Shown: positions 60,429-64,000 of the stretch, in pieces
Numbering within the stretch: position 1 is the stretch's first letter
How the letters are laid out: each line of letters starts with the position of its first letter
Assembly (NCBI GenBank): GCA_025677825.1
Contig: JAIXMO010000051.1
Location: forward strand, 62,001-126,000
Direction of reading: 5' to 3'
Source of the DNA: Helicostylum pulchrum
Taxonomy: Eukaryota > Mucoromycota > Mucoromycetes > Mucorales > Mucoraceae
Length of the DNA: 64,000 nucleotides
The notes under the pieces: generated by a model
The model's database searches: none
Seen by the model: only the letters and a program-made list of their open reading frames with translations
Told to the model about the DNA's origin: nothing
Made by a program: the position numbers and the translations under genes

Positions 60429-61307
60429 TTATAACTTGAGTAAATTATCTTCAATGGTAGGACTACTGTTGTTGCTGCTGATGAACCATTTAAAGTATTC
60501 ATAAACACTCCAACTAATAGCAGCACTGGGCATAACAGTAAGAACTCTAGGTTTAAATCCTCTAAAGAAACCTCTTACACCATAACGTTCCTTGATAATA
60601 TTTACAGCATCCATTAAACCCGAAGCATTACGAATACGAGGATCAGCATTTTGACCTCTAGTTTGAAGTAAAGTCTTTACTACGTCTAAAGGAGTAGTAA
60701 TAGCAGAAGCAATAGCACCAGCTAATCCACCAGCAATAGCATGGGTTTTAGGATCATAATCACCGGCAGGATTAATAACTTTACGGAAATATTCATAAGT
60801 AGCAAATTGAATAGATTGAAACGGAACAGACATGGTTAAAGTTGTTGGAAGTGAGATATAGAAAGCAACAAGACCTTCTTTTGCGTAAACATGACGTGCA
60901 CATTCTCTAACTGTTCTATACGCGCTATCACCTAATTGCATACGTTGTTTAATTACATCGAATGGGTTCATAAGTGCATCATGAGCAAGTGTTGCACACG
61001 CACCGGCTGCTGCTGTGGTTAATGGATGGTGTCCACCGGCGTTACCACCAAATGCTTCTTTGCATGCTTCGTAAGTAGCAAAATGAACTGCATGTGCGGG
61101 ACCAGCTCCCAACACAACAGAGTTTACGCCGCGCCAAAGGTTACGTGAAGCGGACTTTACACCTTTATAAGAGGATGCTTCAGTAATAGCTGCAGAATGA
61201 AGATGACGATGAGGGTGATGTTGGTGACCAGCAGTCACTGCTGCTGCTACTGTAGAAAATACTTGAGGTCTAGCTACTGATTGAATAACTTGCATACGAG
61301 TCTACGT

Positions 61308-61338
<31 letters not shown>

Positions 61339-61503
61339 GTTAATAAAACAATCAGAAAAATATAGTAAATAATAATGTACCTTGATACTATCTACAGGAT
61401 ACATGGCACAGTGTTCAGCAATACCAGCAAGTGCACCAGCCATAGCATCTTGACCAAGGGTAGCGTTACTACCAAGAGATTCGTAATCATAATCTTCAGA
61501 CAT
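60429..61503 (-). CDS. mitoferrin (mitochondrial iron transporter) with His-rich insertion
   Basis: An inner-membrane iron importer feeding Fe-S and heme synthesis. Two exons (61381-61503, 60429-61301) encode 331 residues with three mitochondrial-carrier repeats. PX[D/E]XX[K/R] signatures are [22 protein letters not shown] and TPLDVVKTLLQTR, the set seen in Mrs3/Mrs4 and mitoferrins. [24 protein letters not shown] is a typical mitoferrin opening. Between helix 1 and helix 2 a Gly/His-rich segment (GHQHHPHRHLH, about residue 66-76) is inserted, possibly iron-binding. Alternatives among S-adenosylmethionine or other carriers are less likely given the motif order. The intron splits the first signature. 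Upstream sites are described separately. Symbol omitted, as yeast has two paralogues (MRS3/MRS4). Confidence 0.9.
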
Positions 61504-62400
61504 TTTTTTTTATATGTAAAAAGGAGGAGAGGGGGGATAATATAGTATTTTAATAAAAGTTAAAAGAAGAAAGGAAAACCAAAAAAAAAAAAAAAAGGAA
61601 ATTTTTATAATCAGATTATCAAGCGAAAAAAGCCTCCTTAATAATAGCCAATCAAGGTTCATCAGATAAATAAAAATTATTTCACGGCCCAGTGCCCGTA
61701 TTGTCGTACAAAATGAATCTGATTACGAATAAAATAAATAACAAATTTCGTTTGAACCACACTCCCTGTTCAAAGGGATTAGCCAATAGCTTAACAGAAA
61801 AAAATCTGATATAATTTTAACTTTTTTTTTTAATTCCTTTCAGATCATTCCGTGTTGTGTGGTTGTGTATATCTAGACTATTCAACAAAAAGTTATGTTT
61901 GATCTATTATAATAGTATCTTGTCCACCTTCTTTTCTTTAAAATAAAATTTCACTGATTAATTTATATTTTTATAAATAAACAATTACATGTGTTGTTTA
62001 TTTTAAAATGAAAAAAGTTCAAAGATAATCTCTACGGGCCAAAAAAGCAAGAGAGATTGCGTTACAAGTCGTACAATTTAGTGGAGCATCTGATAACAAA
62101 AGAAAACAGCGCTCAACAAAAAAAAAAACCAACATTTTCTGAAAAATTATTAAAAAACTGATCAAAAAAAGGAAAATTGTTTCTGACCAAAACCTTTTTT
62201 TCTTCTTTCAAACAAAACAACAAAATACGTTGCATTGTTTGTTTTCTTTTTTTTTTTCCTCTTTTGTTAGGTTATAGCGTTGATTTTTATTTTAAATATG
62301 CGACCTGCAGCGAAGTAGTTATCAGATGGAACACACTTTTTAGTCTTTTTACGGGAAACAATCGTTGTAAAACTTTCTTGTATTTTATATATACAAATAT
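61504..62400 (-). promoter_or_regulatory. mitoferrin upstream region with candidate SreA (GATA) and HapX/CCAAT sites
   Basis: ATCAGATAA (61661-61669) and ATCTGATAA (62088-62096) match the published iron-GATA repressor consensus ATCWGATAA exactly. A CCAAT box at 61648-61652 lies 12 bases from the GAT of the first site, matching the CBC:HapX spacing rule CSAAT-N12-RWT. Another GATAATCT (reverse) lies at about 61609-61622. Known for Aspergillus: mitoferrin is an SreA/HapX target. Whether this organism uses the same system is inferred. Confidence 0.5.
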
Positions 62401-64000
62401 AATGTTATATACATGTTTATATCAAGATGAATTCAATTTCTACGTTATATCCGTGTAAATTAATTCGGTTGCTCTAAAAACTTGTTGCTTCCGGATCTCC
62501 CCCCACTTTCTATCCTTCCTTTTTTTTTTTTTCATACACCTAAAAATACATCGATTTATCCGAACTCCCGTTTGTTTCCTTTAAATGGTATAAAACGCAG
62601 TGGCGACCTTTTGTTTACGTGGTAAACAAAAAACTCAACCCTACCCGTATTCAATTTAGAATAGACGAATCAGATGAGAGCGGGTATAGGTATTACACAC
62701 GCCTAGTAGTTTAAATACTAGAAGGTGTTTATAACAACAATATATAAACGAAATAAACATAAACTAAAACAATATTTAGATAAGAGGTGTTTACATACAT
62801 ACTTGGTAAGTGTGTAGATAGCTTGATTTATCTGATCAAAGTATTATATACGATATATTTTTTCTTTATAGGATTACCCTTTTTGTACTTTTTTTCTTTT
62901 TTACAATAGACTTTATTGTTTACAGTTATACAAATGTGAAGCACTTTATAGATCAAAAGGGATACAATACACAGACAACAAGTACAGTTTATCAAATGAC
63001 TATTTAATATTTACTATACTTGCTTTTTTTTTAAAGAAAAAAAAAGATAACTAGACACAAGATCATTTGCTCTTTATTGTTTTCTGTATGAATCAACTTG
63101 AGCTAAGCTATTTAAGAGCCCCAGAACTTAATTATTGAAGCCCCATGAACAAAATTTTCAGATACCCCTCTCCAACAGACCTATACACAACATTTACCTC
63201 TCCCTCCCCCCCATTCATTTTTGTTTGTGAAATCTTTTTAAAAGTCAAAATGTCATTGTTACAATTGTTTTTTTTTTAGTATCGCTCGGATCTGGTTCCA
63301 CGCTGGAAAGGAAGCATGAGAAAAGCTTGTCAATACACATGACAAGGTGTGCACATTCCTTTTTTTTCCTTTCGCGAGCAACATTTCATGTGTGTATTAC
63401 CCTCTTGATGACTTCAATGCTATTTACTTCAATTCCAGTAAGACCTAAATAGAGTTGGTGCCAACGAACAAGAAAACAAAAACTTTCTCTCTTTTTTTCA
63501 AGTTGATTAAAAATGGAATTCCCTTTTTTCCTGTGTAAATGATAGAGTTCAGTTTATAATTCTGGTGTGGCTGAATAAAACCGTTTCTTTCTGACTAAGT
63601 TTTTTGTGTGGAGAAGGGGAAACATATAAGCGAATGCGTATTAATATTAAATGGTGAAACGAAACCTAACCTCAGAAGGTATTCTTTCTTGCACTTTCCG
63701 ACTTTTTTTATTGGTGTGCATATGATTTGGTAAATCCTTTATCGTCATGATTATCTCAATGTATTATGCTGATCCAGTTGTACGCTAGTAGTAGATGAAG
63801 ATCAATCTCCTGTATTACAATTCCAAAAAAAAAAAAAAGATGGTTGCATGTTACATTTAACTTTTTAAAAAAAAGCTTTGTAACATCCACTGGAATATTT
63901 ATCCGTAAAATATAAATGTCATTATAATAAATTTATATTAACTACGTTATCTCCATGCGAGATTAGATAGTAACTTCTTATCTTCCCAAGCGTGGTCCTG
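62401..64000. other. intergenic region to the window end
   Basis: No convincing gene. It holds a TATA-like box (TATAAAA at about 62589), a perfect palindrome with forkhead-like halves (62609-62631) and a third exact iron-GATA match on the minus strand (62828-62836). Otherwise it is AT-rich with short T runs. Confidence 0.5.
62609..62631. promoter_or_regulatory. perfect inverted repeat of forkhead-like sites
   Basis: Arms TTTTGTTTAC and GTAAACAAAA around a GTG centre. GTAAACAA matches the forkhead consensus RTAAAYA in both directions, and a TATAAAA lies about 20 bp upstream. No gene start is recognised downstream in this window. Confidence 0.4.

Noticed and set aside
62177..62458. 93-codon hydrophobic plus-strand ORF
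   Set aside because: Phe/Tyr/Cys-rich translation of AT-rich DNA with no domain; likely random.

Overview
This window comes from an AT-rich fungal genome, most likely Mucoromycota (Mucorales or a close relative). The evidence is short GT-AG introns with long poly-T or poly-A runs, intergenic homopolymers, and the gene set: a geranylgeranyl diphosphate synthase of the carG type, a class IV-like chitin synthase, a long Sel1-repeat protein, a Whi2-like protein and paired amino-acid permeases. I see no sign of organelle, bacterial or viral DNA. I reconstructed 24 protein genes by joining exons. All but the first, which runs off the left edge, close in frame from start to stop. Splice sites were placed by eye and could be off by a few bases.

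Layout. 1-9.3 kb: a partial Tyr/Ser-rich gene and a small CaaX-box protein on the minus strand. Then, on the plus strand, a two-segment membrane protein, methylcrotonoyl-CoA carboxylase alpha (leucine catabolism), GGPP synthase (carotenoids, prenylation) and a Sel1-repeat protein. 9.9-15.8 kb, minus strand: Lis1/PAC1 (dynein regulator), carnitine acetyltransferase and the mitochondrial carnitine/acylcarnitine carrier. The last two are consecutive steps of the acetyl-carnitine shuttle. 16.8-27 kb: a FUS/TAF15-type RNA-binding protein, a Pcl-type cyclin, a chitin synthase with a decayed QRRRW motif, and convergent prolyl-tRNA synthetase.

27-30.4 kb is gene-poor. It holds a GC-rich hairpin island and one copy of a roughly 1.85 kb palindromic TA-flanked element, whose second copy lies at 53-54.8 kb. 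30.8-39.2 kb, plus strand: a RhoGAP protein, ribosomal protein eS6, a Whi2-like protein and a polo-like kinase. 39.2-43.2 kb appears empty. 43.2-52 kb: two paralogous amino-acid permeases, an intronless alcohol-acetyltransferase-like protein and Cdc42. 56-58.7 kb: an SR splicing factor and a SETD9-like SET protein. 60.4-61.5 kb, minus strand: a mitoferrin gene with candidate iron-regulator sites upstream. The final 2.5 kb has no convincing gene.

Working together: carnitine acetyltransferase plus its carrier move acetyl units between peroxisome or cytosol and mitochondrion. Cdc42, RhoGAP, Lis1, chitin synthase, the cyclin and polo kinase are parts of the polarity, wall and cell-cycle machinery, but apart from the carnitine pair I see no evidence that they form a functional cluster.
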